A program made the translations under genes and the position numbers. From an uncultured Alphaproteobacteria bacterium (lineage in GTDB: Bacteria; Pseudomonadota; Alphaproteobacteria; UBA3830), in assembly GCA_944390765.1 (NCBI GenBank), contig CALXQM010000007.1:1-64000 (forward strand): a DNA stretch of 64,000 bases. The letters run 5' to 3'. Every line of letters begins with the position of its first letter. The stretch's first letter is position 1. The notes beneath the pieces were generated by a model that was given only the letters and a program-made list of their open reading frames with translations, was not told where the DNA came from and made no database searches. This document shows, piece after piece, positions 48,103 to 57,219 of this stretch.

Positions 48103-48597
48103 AAATGCCTTCCTATATAATTAATATAAGTAAATCTACTAAATATAAGTTAAAAATACAAGTAAAGCTTAAATACTCAGAAGTAATAGTAATCTTTTCA
48201 AAAATTGAGCATTAGATAATAATAAAAATAACACTAAATTAAATGACAATTTAGAATTATGAAAAAGTAGAATTTATTTAAAAACAGCTTTTATATGAAC
48301 TTTTATATAAAAAATTAAAATAAAGCACTTTAATTACCCTATTTATTTAAAAATTATTTAACACAGCCAATAAAGATGAGAATTATTTCTATCTTTAGTT
48401 TTAAAGTTCAATATTTAAATATTCCATTAAAATATACTAGTTTATTAAAAAAATTATGATTTTAATCTACTATAATCCATATATTATAGCTAATAAACGT
48501 TTATAGTTTGTTTTAAAATCTATTAACTATTGGCACAAATATAACTATACATCAACCGTTTATTGAAAATGATAAAATATTAATCATATAAAATATA
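48103..48597. other. AT-rich non-coding region
   Basis: About 500 bases with stop codons in all frames and no recognisable RNA or repeat. It should contain the pepA promoter reading left. Confidence 0.5.
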
Positions 48598-48621
48598 AGA
48601 AGCGAGATAAAACTCGCTTCT
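48598..48621 (-). terminator. Intrinsic terminator after the parvulin gene
   Basis: AGAAGCGAG and CTCGCTTCT form a 9-bp stem with a 6-base loop, 15 bases past the stop of the gene at 48636. A T-rich tail (TATATTTTATA) follows on the minus strand. Confidence 0.8.
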
Positions 48622-48635
48622 AACAATAAGATTGT

Positions 48636-49709
48636 CTATTTTGTAGTAGATTGTTGGGAATTTGAAATTGATCCAATCGACAATGGTATTGGCTTGCCAG
48701 ATTCTGAAAAGTTCTCAACTTTAAACTGCTTAGATAATCTCATAACCATATTATCCATTTCTTCTCTCATTATCATTTGCTGAAGCATTGGTTTTGCTTC
48801 TTCAAACACTAACGGTTTCATTGCTCTTTTGTCATCTAATCTAAATATGACAAATTTATCATTTAATTTTGCAAAATCTTTTGCAACCTTTCCTTTAGCT
48901 GTTGGAATTTGCTTTTGAACATCTTCAGGAAAAACATTTAATGGTAGATATCTATCTATACTTTCAGAGCCATTACCTTTATCTTTTTGTAGTTTTTCAA
49001 AATTTGTTCCTTTTGATAATGCATCAAGCGTTTCTTTAGCTTCTTTCTCAGTATTTAGCATAATATAAGAAACCTTAACTTCATCTCCTGCTTTAAAATT
49101 AACCAAGTATTTCTGATATCTAGCTTTCAACGTTGCTTCACTCTGTGTTTTAGGCATAATCTCTTTTGCAACAAACATTTCAAATAGTAGTCTTTCTTTT
49201 ACTTTTTCTAACTGATCTAAATATTCTTTAGTTTTATCCATTCCTGCTTTTTTGGCTTGTTCTTGTACCAAATATGAAATCATTGCCTGTGTTTTTAACA
49301 ATTCAAATAATTTGTCTGCAGACATACCCTGAACAAGCTGTACAGGAACTGTTTTCATCATAGCCAATATGTCGCTACGCTTAAATATTTTTTTATTATT
49401 AATTTTTAATACAATAGGATCACCAACTATTTTTTCTTTTTCTGGCGTGGCTTGTTTTTCAGTTTGATTTGAATTATCAGCAGTTATTTCTTCTTTATCT
49501 TTTGTGTTTGGAGTTATATTATTTTGACTCTCATTTTCTACTTTATTTTCAGATGTTTTTTGTTCATCATTACTTATTTGAGGACGCTCATCTATTTGCT
49601 GAGCATCTTTGTCTTTTGTAAACATATCCTTTACAGCACGGCTATAACTCAAATCAAAGTACAAACACGTTAGGACAGCCATCGCACATCCAATTTTAAA
49701 TTTCATCAA
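48636..49709 (-). CDS. Periplasmic peptidyl-prolyl isomerase, parvulin/SurA-like
   Basis: A 357-residue exported foldase. A signal-type N-terminus is followed by an acidic, low-complexity linker (about 30-95) rich in Glu, Gln, Asn and Thr, then a SurA_N/PrsA-like helical region (IFKRSDILAMMKT, AMISYLVQEQAKKAG), and a PPIC rotamase domain about 190-290 (KVSYIMLNTEKEA, LPLNVFPEDV, VFRLDDKRAMKP). It should assist folding of exported and outer-membrane proteins such as the porin. No lipobox is seen, so it is probably soluble. Confidence 0.87.
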   Translation of the reverse strand: MMKFKIGCAMAVLTCLYFDLSYSRAVKDMFTKDKDAQQIDERPQISNDEQKTSENKVENESQNNITPNTKDKEEITADNSNQTEKQATPEKEKIVGDPIVLKINNKKIFKRSDILAMMKTVPVQLVQGMSADKLFELLKTQAMISYLVQEQAKKAGMDKTKEYLDQLEKVKERLLFEMFVAKEIMPKTQSEATLKARYQKYLVNFKAGDEVKVSYIMLNTEKEAKETLDALSKGTNFEKLQKDKGNGSESIDRYLPLNVFPEDVQKQIPTAKGKVAKDFAKLNDKFVIFRLDDKRAMKPLVFEEAKPMLQQMIMREEMDNMVMRLSKQFKVENFSESGKPIPLSIGSISNSQQSTTK

Positions 49710-49883
49710 TAACTCCTTAATTTTATCTTTACTTTGATATAGTAGTATATCAGAAATATTACAACAAAAAAACCAAATTTTCTTACATTATTAATATAAT
49801 TATTTGGAATTTTTATAAATTGATATTATCTCTGTTTTTTTAATAATTTATATTATATAATTCAGCATTTTGAAATTAATTTT

Positions 49884-51137
49884 ATGAAAAAACTGATTAA
49901 AAATATAGAAAGTATGATTTTAAATAAAAAGCTATCTAATCAACAAATAGCTTTCTTTTTATTATTTATGAATATTGTTACTTCATCAGCTGTTAGCATA
50001 TATATTCCATGTATGCGCCAAATGGCCACAGATCTTAATGCTACAAGTAATCTAATGCAAATGACTATAGTATCTCACCTAATAGGAGAATTTGTTGGTC
50101 GTGTATTTTTTGGTCCATTTGTTGGTATAAAAAGAACAAACAGTATAATAATTCCGTCTTTATTGCTATCTATATTAGGACACTTAGGTTGTTTTCTTGC
50201 AAAAAATCTGTACTTTTTTATTGGATCAAGGTTTTTACAAGCTTTAGGTGCAAGCATCATTTATATAGTCTCACTAAATATTATTAATGAATTGTTTTCT
50301 GAAAAAGAAAAAGCCAGTGTAATTGGAATATTAGAATTATACCAACCAATTGCATGGATATTATCTCCATTTGTAGGCGCAATTTTATCTGAAATTGGAC
50401 ATTGGCGATTATCTTTTTTGGTATTAATGATTGCTCAAATTATAGGTTTATTGTTTTTTTTAATTTGTCCACATAAAACACAAAAAATCAAAAACAAACA
50501 TTTTTCTATCTCAAAATTATTTCACGACTATGGATTAGTCCTTAGAGATTTATATTTTATAATTTATGCATTGATTCCTGGGCTATTTGCCGGCGGATAT
50601 ATGATTTTTTCTACGAACTGTCCTTTTATATGTGCTAAGTTAATAGGAAATAATTCAGCAAATATAGCTATATTTTCAACTATTCCACTTTTATTTTATG
50701 TGATTTCAACATTCATCTATAGAATAGTTGTGAAAAAATCAGGTATAAAATTATCTAAATGGATTGGTACTAGTATTTATATATTTTTTGGATTATATAT
50801 TTCTTATCTTATTTATTATCAACCTCAGTGGAATGCTGAACATTTATTATATTTAATGTGTATTCAATGTATGGGAAGTGCATTTCTTGTTCCTGTATCG
50901 ATTCTAAAAGCATTACAGTCTATTTCTTGTACATCAAGCGTAGGGGCTTCTACTGTTGTTATATTTAGAAATATAGTCATGTCATTATGTATTTCATTAA
51001 GTTCAAAATTTGTAGGAAGTATTACTACTATTATGGCTTGTGTATTTATGACAGTAGCTACAGTACTATTTTTGATTACTACAAGAAAAATAATTAAAAT
51101 TAGAAAGAAGAAAAAATCACTAAAAAATAAAAATTAA
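49884..51137 (+). CDS. MFS transporter, Bcr/CflA-like
   Basis: A 417-residue carrier with twelve membrane segments. The first loop MRQMATDLNATSNLMQMTI and the second-loop sequence GRVFFGPFVG, then GSRFLQALGAS, match drug:H+ antiporter family proteins of the Bcr/CflA group. It may export drugs or dicarboxylic or amino compounds; the substrate is not readable. It stands alone and converges on potA. Confidence 0.87.
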   Translation: MKKLIKNIESMILNKKLSNQQIAFFLLFMNIVTSSAVSIYIPCMRQMATDLNATSNLMQMTIVSHLIGEFVGRVFFGPFVGIKRTNSIIIPSLLLSILGHLGCFLAKNLYFFIGSRFLQALGASIIYIVSLNIINELFSEKEKASVIGILELYQPIAWILSPFVGAILSEIGHWRLSFLVLMIAQIIGLLFFLICPHKTQKIKNKHFSISKLFHDYGLVLRDLYFIIYALIPGLFAGGYMIFSTNCPFICAKLIGNNSANIAIFSTIPLLFYVISTFIYRIVVKKSGIKLSKWIGTSIYIFFGLYISYLIYYQPQWNAEHLLYLMCIQCMGSAFLVPVSILKALQSISCTSSVGASTVVIFRNIVMSLCISLSSKFVGSITTIMACVFMTVATVLFLITTRKIIKIRKKKKSLKNKN

Positions 51138-51379
51138 ATCGTGTTAAGTTTATTTCATAATGTAAAAAATAGAAAAATAAATTATATAAATCTATATAAG
51201 AGAATTAAAAATTTAAGTTTGAATAATAAAGATAATTATCAGATATAAATCATAGAATAAACATTAAAGAAATTTATGCAAATTTGATATTTATCGCGGA
51301 CCGAAGTATAGCACCTATTATTGCACAATTTAATAAATTTTAGAATATGTGCCATCTCTTGTCATAATTATTATTAAAA

Positions 51380-52531
51380 TTACATTGTTAAGACGATTCC
51401 ACTTTCTGGCTTCCAATATAAGAAAACTTTATCATCCCATTGTATGGGACGTTCTGAAAATCTTACTAAATTTGCAGTGGTTGCTAAGACAATTGCTCCA
51501 GATTTTAATTTTACGTAGTATATAGAAACATCCCCTAAATAAGCTATATCTTGTACTATACCACTGGTCCAATTATATTCCCCAGAAGGTTCTTCTGTTG
51601 TAAGCATAATTTTTTCTGGTCGTATCGCAACATTAGTTTGAGCTCCAACTGGAGCTGAAGCAGAATGTGTGACATACAGGTTTTTTTCTAGCATTGTTGA
51701 TTTTACTATTACGTGATCAGAATGCTCTTCAATTATTAGTCCTTCAAATAAATTTACTGAACCTATAAAATCTGCAACATATTTAGAATTTGGGTATTCA
51801 TATACTTCAGTAGGGCTTCCAACTTGGAGAATACGTCCAGCACTCATTACACCTATCCGAGTTGACATCGTCATTGCTTCTTCTTGATCATGAGATACCA
51901 TAATAAATGTAATTCCTACTTTCTCTTGAATATTTACTAATTCTAACTGTGTTTTTTCTCTAAGTTTTTTATCTAATGCTGCCAAAGGTTCATCTAGTAA
52001 AACTAATTTAGGCTGTTTTACCAAACTTCGTGCTAGCGCTATCCTTTGTCGTTCTCCTCCAGACAATTGATGAGGTTTTCTATGTTCATAACCACTCATT
52101 TGTACTAATTTTAAGTATGCATTAACCCTTTCTCTAATTTCATTTTTATTCATACCTTCTTGAATTAATCCAAATGCCACATTTTGTTCTACTGTCATAT
52201 GAGGAAAAAGGGCATATGATTGGAAAACCATACTGACAGGTCTTTTATAGGCGGGGGTGTTTGTCATATCCATTCCATCTATAAAAATTTTCCCGGAAGT
52301 TGGAGATTCAAATCCTGCTAACATTCTTAGTAAAGTAGTTTTACCACATCCTGAATGTCCAAGTAGTGAAAACAATTCACCTTTATAAATAGATAATGAG
52401 ACATCATTAACAGTTGTCTTTTCTCCAAATTTTTTTGTTAAATTTTTAATATACACATAGGGTTTAACCTTTGGATCTTGCCATGGTTCAGAATTATTTA
52501 ATCTTTTAGCTTGATTTGGCTGGACTACCAT
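51380..52531 (-). CDS. potA: Spermidine/putrescine-type ABC transporter ATPase PotA
   Basis: A 383-residue ABC ATPase: Walker A GHSGCGKT at 58-65, Q-loop SMVFQSYALFPHMTV, signature LSGGERQRIALARSL, Walker B LVLLDEPLAALD, H-loop VSHDQEEA, and a C-terminal TOBE domain. The sequence with the extended N-terminus is most like putrescine/spermidine PotA/PotG proteins. The permease and binding-protein genes potBCD are not beside it, so the partners must lie elsewhere or are lost. Confidence 0.9.
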   Translation of the reverse strand: MVVQPNQAKRLNNSEPWQDPKVKPYVYIKNLTKKFGEKTTVNDVSLSIYKGELFSLLGHSGCGKTTLLRMLAGFESPTSGKIFIDGMDMTNTPAYKRPVSMVFQSYALFPHMTVEQNVAFGLIQEGMNKNEIRERVNAYLKLVQMSGYEHRKPHQLSGGERQRIALARSLVKQPKLVLLDEPLAALDKKLREKTQLELVNIQEKVGITFIMVSHDQEEAMTMSTRIGVMSAGRILQVGSPTEVYEYPNSKYVADFIGSVNLFEGLIIEEHSDHVIVKSTMLEKNLYVTHSASAPVGAQTNVAIRPEKIMLTTEEPSGEYNWTSGIVQDIAYLGDVSIYYVKLKSGAIVLATTANLVRFSERPIQWDDKVFLYWKPESGIVLTM

Positions 52532-52594
52532 TATTCACTCATTAATAATCATTCTGATGATAACATTTGAATCAGAAAACTTCTATAAATATTT

Positions 52595-53164
52595 TTAATT
52601 ATTTATTCTCAAAATTTTGAATGTAGAATGGCTTATTTCTTTTGTTTTTAAAATTGTATACATTGATAGATTTTCTTTATTTTTTTTGTCTTCTTCTGTG
52701 ACAATTATTGAAGAGCTATTTAACCATCCATTTAATCTTAAGTGTTCAATAGTACGATATATCGAAACTTTTCCATAAGGAGGATCAAGAAATAATATGT
52801 CACAGATTTGTGATTTGTATTTATTAGAATTTTTAATGTTTTGAATATCTGTCTTCATGATACAACAAGAATTTTCTGCATCAATGTGTTTTATATTTTT
52901 ATGTATAACTTTAATAGCGTTTTTATCAATATCTGCAAAATATACAAAGTCTGCTCCTCTAGATAGCGCTTCTATCCCAAATGAACCAGAACCAGCAAAA
53001 CAATCAAATATGATTTTGTTTTCAAAAAAATTTTTAGTATTAGATGAAAATGATTCTAATATATCAAATATAATTTGTTTAGATCTGGATAATGTAGGTC
53101 GTGCTGAATCTGGAGTGATTATTTTGGCTCCTTTATATTTTCCTGCTATTATTTTAATTGTCAT
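52595..53164 (-). CDS. rsmD: 16S rRNA (guanine966-N2)-methyltransferase RsmD
   Basis: A 189-residue methyltransferase with the family start IAGKYKGAKIITP, RPTLSRSKQIIFDIL, the SAM site DCFAGSGSFGIEALSRGA and the catalytic DPPYG. RsmD methylates G966 of 16S rRNA. Length is normal. Confidence 0.94.
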   Translation of the reverse strand: MTIKIIAGKYKGAKIITPDSARPTLSRSKQIIFDILESFSSNTKNFFENKIIFDCFAGSGSFGIEALSRGADFVYFADIDKNAIKVIHKNIKHIDAENSCCIMKTDIQNIKNSNKYKSQICDILFLDPPYGKVSIYRTIEHLRLNGWLNSSSIIVTEEDKKNKENLSMYTILKTKEISHSTFKILRINN

Positions 53165-53217
53165 ATTTTAAATGTTTTTTGTTTAATAATATTTCTTTTT
53201 AGTGTTTAAATATAGAT

Positions 53218-53754
53218 TTAACAATTTGTTTTTATCTTATTTATTAATAAAATCGCAATTAATGCTTTTATAGACTCAGTAATAATAAAAGGATTAACTC
53301 CCAAAATATAAGCTGCTTTAAATCCGACAAAATTACTTAATTGTAAATATCCAAACACAAAAATAACTATCAAACTTAGTACTGTTCCTATTGAAATATT
53401 CAAGATTTTATTTGATTTATCAAAAAAAATTCCCGCTATATATACTGCAGGTAAAAATCCGAACAAATATCCACCTGTCGGACTAAGTAAAACTTGGATA
53501 CCCGAAGTAAGGTTTGCAAACACAGGTATTCCAATACATCCTTCAAATAAATATGTTAAAACAGAATATATTCCTAACTTGCTTCCCAAAATTGCGGTAA
53601 TTATTAATATTGATAGTGTTTGAAAAGTAAATGGAACAGGTTCTAATGGAATAGATAATTGGGAAGCAATTGCAATAAAAATTGAAGCAGACAGTATGGA
53701 TAATATTTTTTTTATAAATAAATCAGTATTTTTATTAACACTTTTAATTATCAT
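53218..53754 (-). CDS. bioY: Biotin ECF transporter substrate-binding protein BioY
   Basis: A 178-residue membrane protein with six hydrophobic segments. Family features: IPLEPVPFTFQTLSI near the N-terminus, LLSPTGGYLFGF, and a late GVNPFIITESIKA. BioY imports biotin alone or with EcfA/EcfT. Energy-coupling genes are not adjacent. This suggests biotin is taken from a host or growth medium (inference). Confidence 0.92.
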   Translation of the reverse strand: MIIKSVNKNTDLFIKKILSILSASIFIAIASQLSIPLEPVPFTFQTLSILIITAILGSKLGIYSVLTYLFEGCIGIPVFANLTSGIQVLLSPTGGYLFGFLPAVYIAGIFFDKSNKILNISIGTVLSLIVIFVFGYLQLSNFVGFKAAYILGVNPFIITESIKALIAILLINKIKTNC

Positions 53755-53903
53755 TTATATTTCTCTAATTTATACTGCTGAAAAAGTAAATTATTGTTAG
53801 TTATTAGTCAATATAAGCCATAAAGATATTATTATTATAATTACATAAGCATTGACACATTAGAACCTTTTGTTTAACCTACTGTTGTTTCAGAGGTGAT
53901 TTT

Positions 53904-56654
53904 ATGAATTTTAAGGATACGATTTTTTTACCTAATACTAATTTCCAGATGAGAGGTAACCTTCATTTAAGGGAACCAGAAATTTTAAAATATTGGAATC
54001 AAATAGATATTTATAATCGTTCTAGATCGCTTCGGAAAGGATGTAAAAAGTTTCTATTACATGACGGACCTCCTTTCGCAAATGGTTTGCTTCATGCAGG
54101 TCACGCTTTAAATAAATGTATTAAAGATGTAATCTTACGTTTTAAAAGAATGCAAAATTTTGATATTGAATTTATTCCTGGATGGGATTGTCATGGACTT
54201 CCTATAGAATGGAAAATCGAAGAATCTCTTAAAAAAAAATCTAAAAAACGTGATGATATTTCTATTTTAGAATTTCGTAAACAATGCAGTGATTTTGCTA
54301 AAAAATGGATTAATCTCCAAAAAGATGGATTTCAACGTTTAGGAGTTTGTGCAGATTGGGAAAATCCATATTTAACTATGAATCACAATGCTGAGGCTAC
54401 TGTAATACGTTTGTTAGGGCGATTTATTATGGATGGCTCGTTATATAGAGGAGAAAAACCAGTATTTTGGTCAGTAGTAGAAAAAACTGCTCTAGCAGAT
54501 GCTGAAATTGATTATATTGATAAACAATCTACTAGCATTTATGTTGCATTTAAAGTAAAAACATCATCTTTAGATTTTCTTAAAGATGCATATTGCGTTA
54601 TTTGGACAACTACTCCTTGGACTATACCAGCGAATAGAGCTATTTCTTATTCAAAAAATGTAAATTATTGCCTTTTAAAGACTAAAGATAAAAATTTAGT
54701 TATCGCTAAGGATTTATTAGAAGATTTTCACAATATAACGAAGTTAGAATTTACTATTTTAAAGGAATTTTCAGGTAATTTATTAGATAATACTATTTGT
54801 TATCATCCTTTTGTAAAATATGGATATAAATTTGATGTTCCTTTGATTTATGGAGAGCATGTAGATATAAAATCCGGAACAGGATTAGTTCATACTGCGC
54901 CTGGGCATGGTGTTGAGGATTTTAACGTATGCAAAAAAAATAGTATTCCTGTTCCTAGAACGGTAAATGAATCTGGAATATATTATGATAATGTTCCAGT
55001 ATTTGCTGGGAATCATATTTTTAAAGTAGAGCCAGAAATATTAGATAAATTAAATGAAGTAGGTGCTTTAATATTTAAAACTACTATTATCCATAGCTAT
55101 CCTCATTCTTGGCGTTCAAAAGCTCCTCTTATATTCAGAACAACTCCACAGTGGTTTATTAGTATGGATGCAACAGGACTGAGAGACAAAGCGTTAAAAG
55201 AAATAAAGAATGTGAATTGGATTCCAAAACAAGGTTACAATCGAATAAAATCATTTATAGAAAATAGGGGAGATTGGTGCCTTTCCAGACAACGCGTTTG
55301 GGGAGTTCCGATGGCTTTATTTGTGAATAAAAAAACAGGTGAACTTTTAAGAGATAAAGACGTAATAGAACGTACCGCTCAAATTTTCGAAGAAGAAGGA
55401 TCTGATGCTTGGTTCGTAAAACCTGCGCAAGAATTTTTGGGAGGAAAATACAAAGCTGAAGATTTTGAACAAATTTCTGATACTTTGGATGTATGGTTTG
55501 AAAGTTCATCAACTTATGCATATGTAATAAAAAAAGAAGATAAAGATACTAAATCGGATTTATATGTAGAAGGTTCAGATCAACATAGAGGATGGTTTCA
55601 ACATTCATTAATTAACTCTTGTGGAGTTTTTGATAGTGCTCCATTTAAAGCTGTTTTGACTCATGGTTTTACAGTAGATGAACAAGGACGGAAAATGTCT
55701 AAATCTATTGGAAATACTTTTAATTTAGAAGATATTATTAAAAGCTATGGGGCGGATATATTTAGAATGTGGGTTGTATGCAGTGATTTTACGCAAGACC
55801 TAAAAATTAGCCAAAAGATCTTCAATCAATTAGAAGAAATGTATAAAAAACTCAGGAATACTCTCCGCTATATGTTAGGAGCATTGGCCGGATATAATTC
55901 TGAATTGGAGAAAGTACAATATAAAGATTTACATGATTTGGAGAAATGGATATTACATCGTATTACTGTTATTCAATCTGAACTATTTGATAGTATGTCA
56001 TCATATAATTTAAGTCAGTATTTTAATATTGTTTATAATTTTTGTGCTGGAGATTTATCTTCTTTCTATTTCGATATTCGCAAAGATTGTCTTTATTGTG
56101 ATGGTAGGGATAATCTAAAACGTAAAGGATATAGAATGGTCATAAATATTTTGTTTAATTATATAACAAGATGGTTAGCTCCTGTAATGGTTTATACAAC
56201 AGAAGATGCTTGGTTAAATTATTTTGAAAAAAAAGATTCAATACATTTGCAGGAATTTTTAGTACCTCCATTAGAATGGAAAAATGAATCCTTAAATATT
56301 TCCATGGAAAATGTAAAAATTGTTCGCAAGGTTATTAATGCAGCTTTAGAAAATGCAAGGAAAAATAAACTAATAGGCTCTAGTTTGCAAGCAAAAGTAA
56401 AATTATCAGCATCAAATTCTCTATTGTATAATAGAAATGCTACTTTTTGGGAGGAAATAGCAATAGCATCTCAGTTTGAATTTTGCAGAGATGAAGATTT
56501 AATTAATGCTTTTGTACTGAGTGAGTATCCTAATATAAAAGTAGTTATTTCTTTAGCTGAAGGTGAAAAATGTGAAAGGTGTTGGAAAATATCTAAACTA
56601 AATGATAATAAGGTTTGTGATAGATGCCAAAAAGTAATGGAACAAAATATATAA
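53904..56654 (+). CDS. ileS: Isoleucyl-tRNA synthetase
   Basis: The 916-residue class I synthetase has the HIGH-type motif HAGH at 64-67, the editing domain around residues 190-390 (TTPWTIPANRAI), DVWFESSS, KMSKS at 597-601 and a C-terminal zinc site CERCWKIS...CDRCQ. It charges tRNA-Ile with proofreading. It begins an overlapping operon: lspA starts 31 bases before its stop codon. Confidence 0.97.
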   Translation: MNFKDTIFLPNTNFQMRGNLHLREPEILKYWNQIDIYNRSRSLRKGCKKFLLHDGPPFANGLLHAGHALNKCIKDVILRFKRMQNFDIEFIPGWDCHGLPIEWKIEESLKKKSKKRDDISILEFRKQCSDFAKKWINLQKDGFQRLGVCADWENPYLTMNHNAEATVIRLLGRFIMDGSLYRGEKPVFWSVVEKTALADAEIDYIDKQSTSIYVAFKVKTSSLDFLKDAYCVIWTTTPWTIPANRAISYSKNVNYCLLKTKDKNLVIAKDLLEDFHNITKLEFTILKEFSGNLLDNTICYHPFVKYGYKFDVPLIYGEHVDIKSGTGLVHTAPGHGVEDFNVCKKNSIPVPRTVNESGIYYDNVPVFAGNHIFKVEPEILDKLNEVGALIFKTTIIHSYPHSWRSKAPLIFRTTPQWFISMDATGLRDKALKEIKNVNWIPKQGYNRIKSFIENRGDWCLSRQRVWGVPMALFVNKKTGELLRDKDVIERTAQIFEEEGSDAWFVKPAQEFLGGKYKAEDFEQISDTLDVWFESSSTYAYVIKKEDKDTKSDLYVEGSDQHRGWFQHSLINSCGVFDSAPFKAVLTHGFTVDEQGRKMSKSIGNTFNLEDIIKSYGADIFRMWVVCSDFTQDLKISQKIFNQLEEMYKKLRNTLRYMLGALAGYNSELEKVQYKDLHDLEKWILHRITVIQSELFDSMSSYNLSQYFNIVYNFCAGDLSSFYFDIRKDCLYCDGRDNLKRKGYRMVINILFNYITRWLAPVMVYTTEDAWLNYFEKKDSIHLQEFLVPPLEWKNESLNISMENVKIVRKVINAALENARKNKLIGSSLQAKVKLSASNSLLYNRNATFWEEIAIASQFEFCRDEDLINAFVLSEYPNIKVVISLAEGEKCERCWKISKLNDNKVCDRCQKVMEQNI

Positions 56655-57091
56655 ATTATATTTTATTTATTTTTGTTTTAATAAGTGATCAGTTTACTAA
56701 GTTTATTGTAGTTAATAATTTTAACATAGGGGAAATTTTAACATTATTACCTTTTTTTAATATAGTTAGAATTCAAAATTATGGTATTAGCTTTGGGATG
56801 TTAAGTGGAACTGTCCAACCTTTTATTTTAATTTCTGTATCTATAGTAATCATTTGTTTTCTTATTATTTATTTACGAAAACATAAGCAGTATAGTTTAC
56901 CAATAATACTTATCATATCTGGAGCTGTAGGAAATATAATCGATAGAGTAAGATTTCATTCAGTTATCGATTTTTTAGATTTTCATTTAGGAATATATCA
57001 TTGGCCTGCATTTAATATAGCAGATTCGGCTATCGTTATCGGGGTATTTGTATTATTATTTGTTTCAAATATGGAGAAAGAACATGCATAA
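56624..57091 (+). CDS. lspA: Lipoprotein signal peptidase LspA
   Basis: LspA cleaves signal peptides of diacylated lipoproteins. The 155-residue protein has four membrane segments and both catalytic aspartates: D107 in GNIIDR and D134 in FNIADSA, plus ISDQFTKF early. It overlaps ileS by 31 bases and the next small lipoprotein gene by 8. It serves the lipoproteins seen here (34458 and 57084). Confidence 0.95.
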   Translation: MPKSNGTKYINYILFIFVLISDQFTKFIVVNNFNIGEILTLLPFFNIVRIQNYGISFGMLSGTVQPFILISVSIVIICFLIIYLRKHKQYSLPIILIISGAVGNIIDRVRFHSVIDFLDFHLGIYHWPAFNIADSAIVIGVFVLLFVSNMEKEHA

Positions 57092-57212
57092 TCTTTTTTA
57101 TTTAAGTATTTTATTTATTCTAACAGCATGTGGAGGATTAGAAAATCAAAAAATAGATATAGAAAATGCAAAAAACTCACCATTATTAATTCCTCCTAAA
57201 TCTCAAAAATGA
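57084..57212 (+). CDS. Miniature BamF (DUF3035)-like lipoprotein
   Basis: A 42-residue gene between lspA and the M16 gene. The signal ends in the lipobox LTAC (Cys16), followed by GG and a short tail. The tail has SPLLIPP near the C-terminus, like the PLxVPP motif of BamF/DUF3035 lipoproteins, which occupy exactly this position in alphaproteobacterial ileS-lspA-M16 operons. Typical members are several times longer, so this is a minimal remnant or a functional short form. It overlaps lspA by 8 bases and ends 7 bases before the M16 start. Confidence 0.7.
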   Translation: MHNLFYLSILFILTACGGLENQKIDIENAKNSPLLIPPKSQK

Positions 57213-57219
57213 AACTATT

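Noticed and set aside
53760-53903. T-box or other riboswitch ahead of ileS
   Set aside because: I found no T-box sequence or stem arrangement in the 140-base leader, and T-box control of ileS is not typical of this class.
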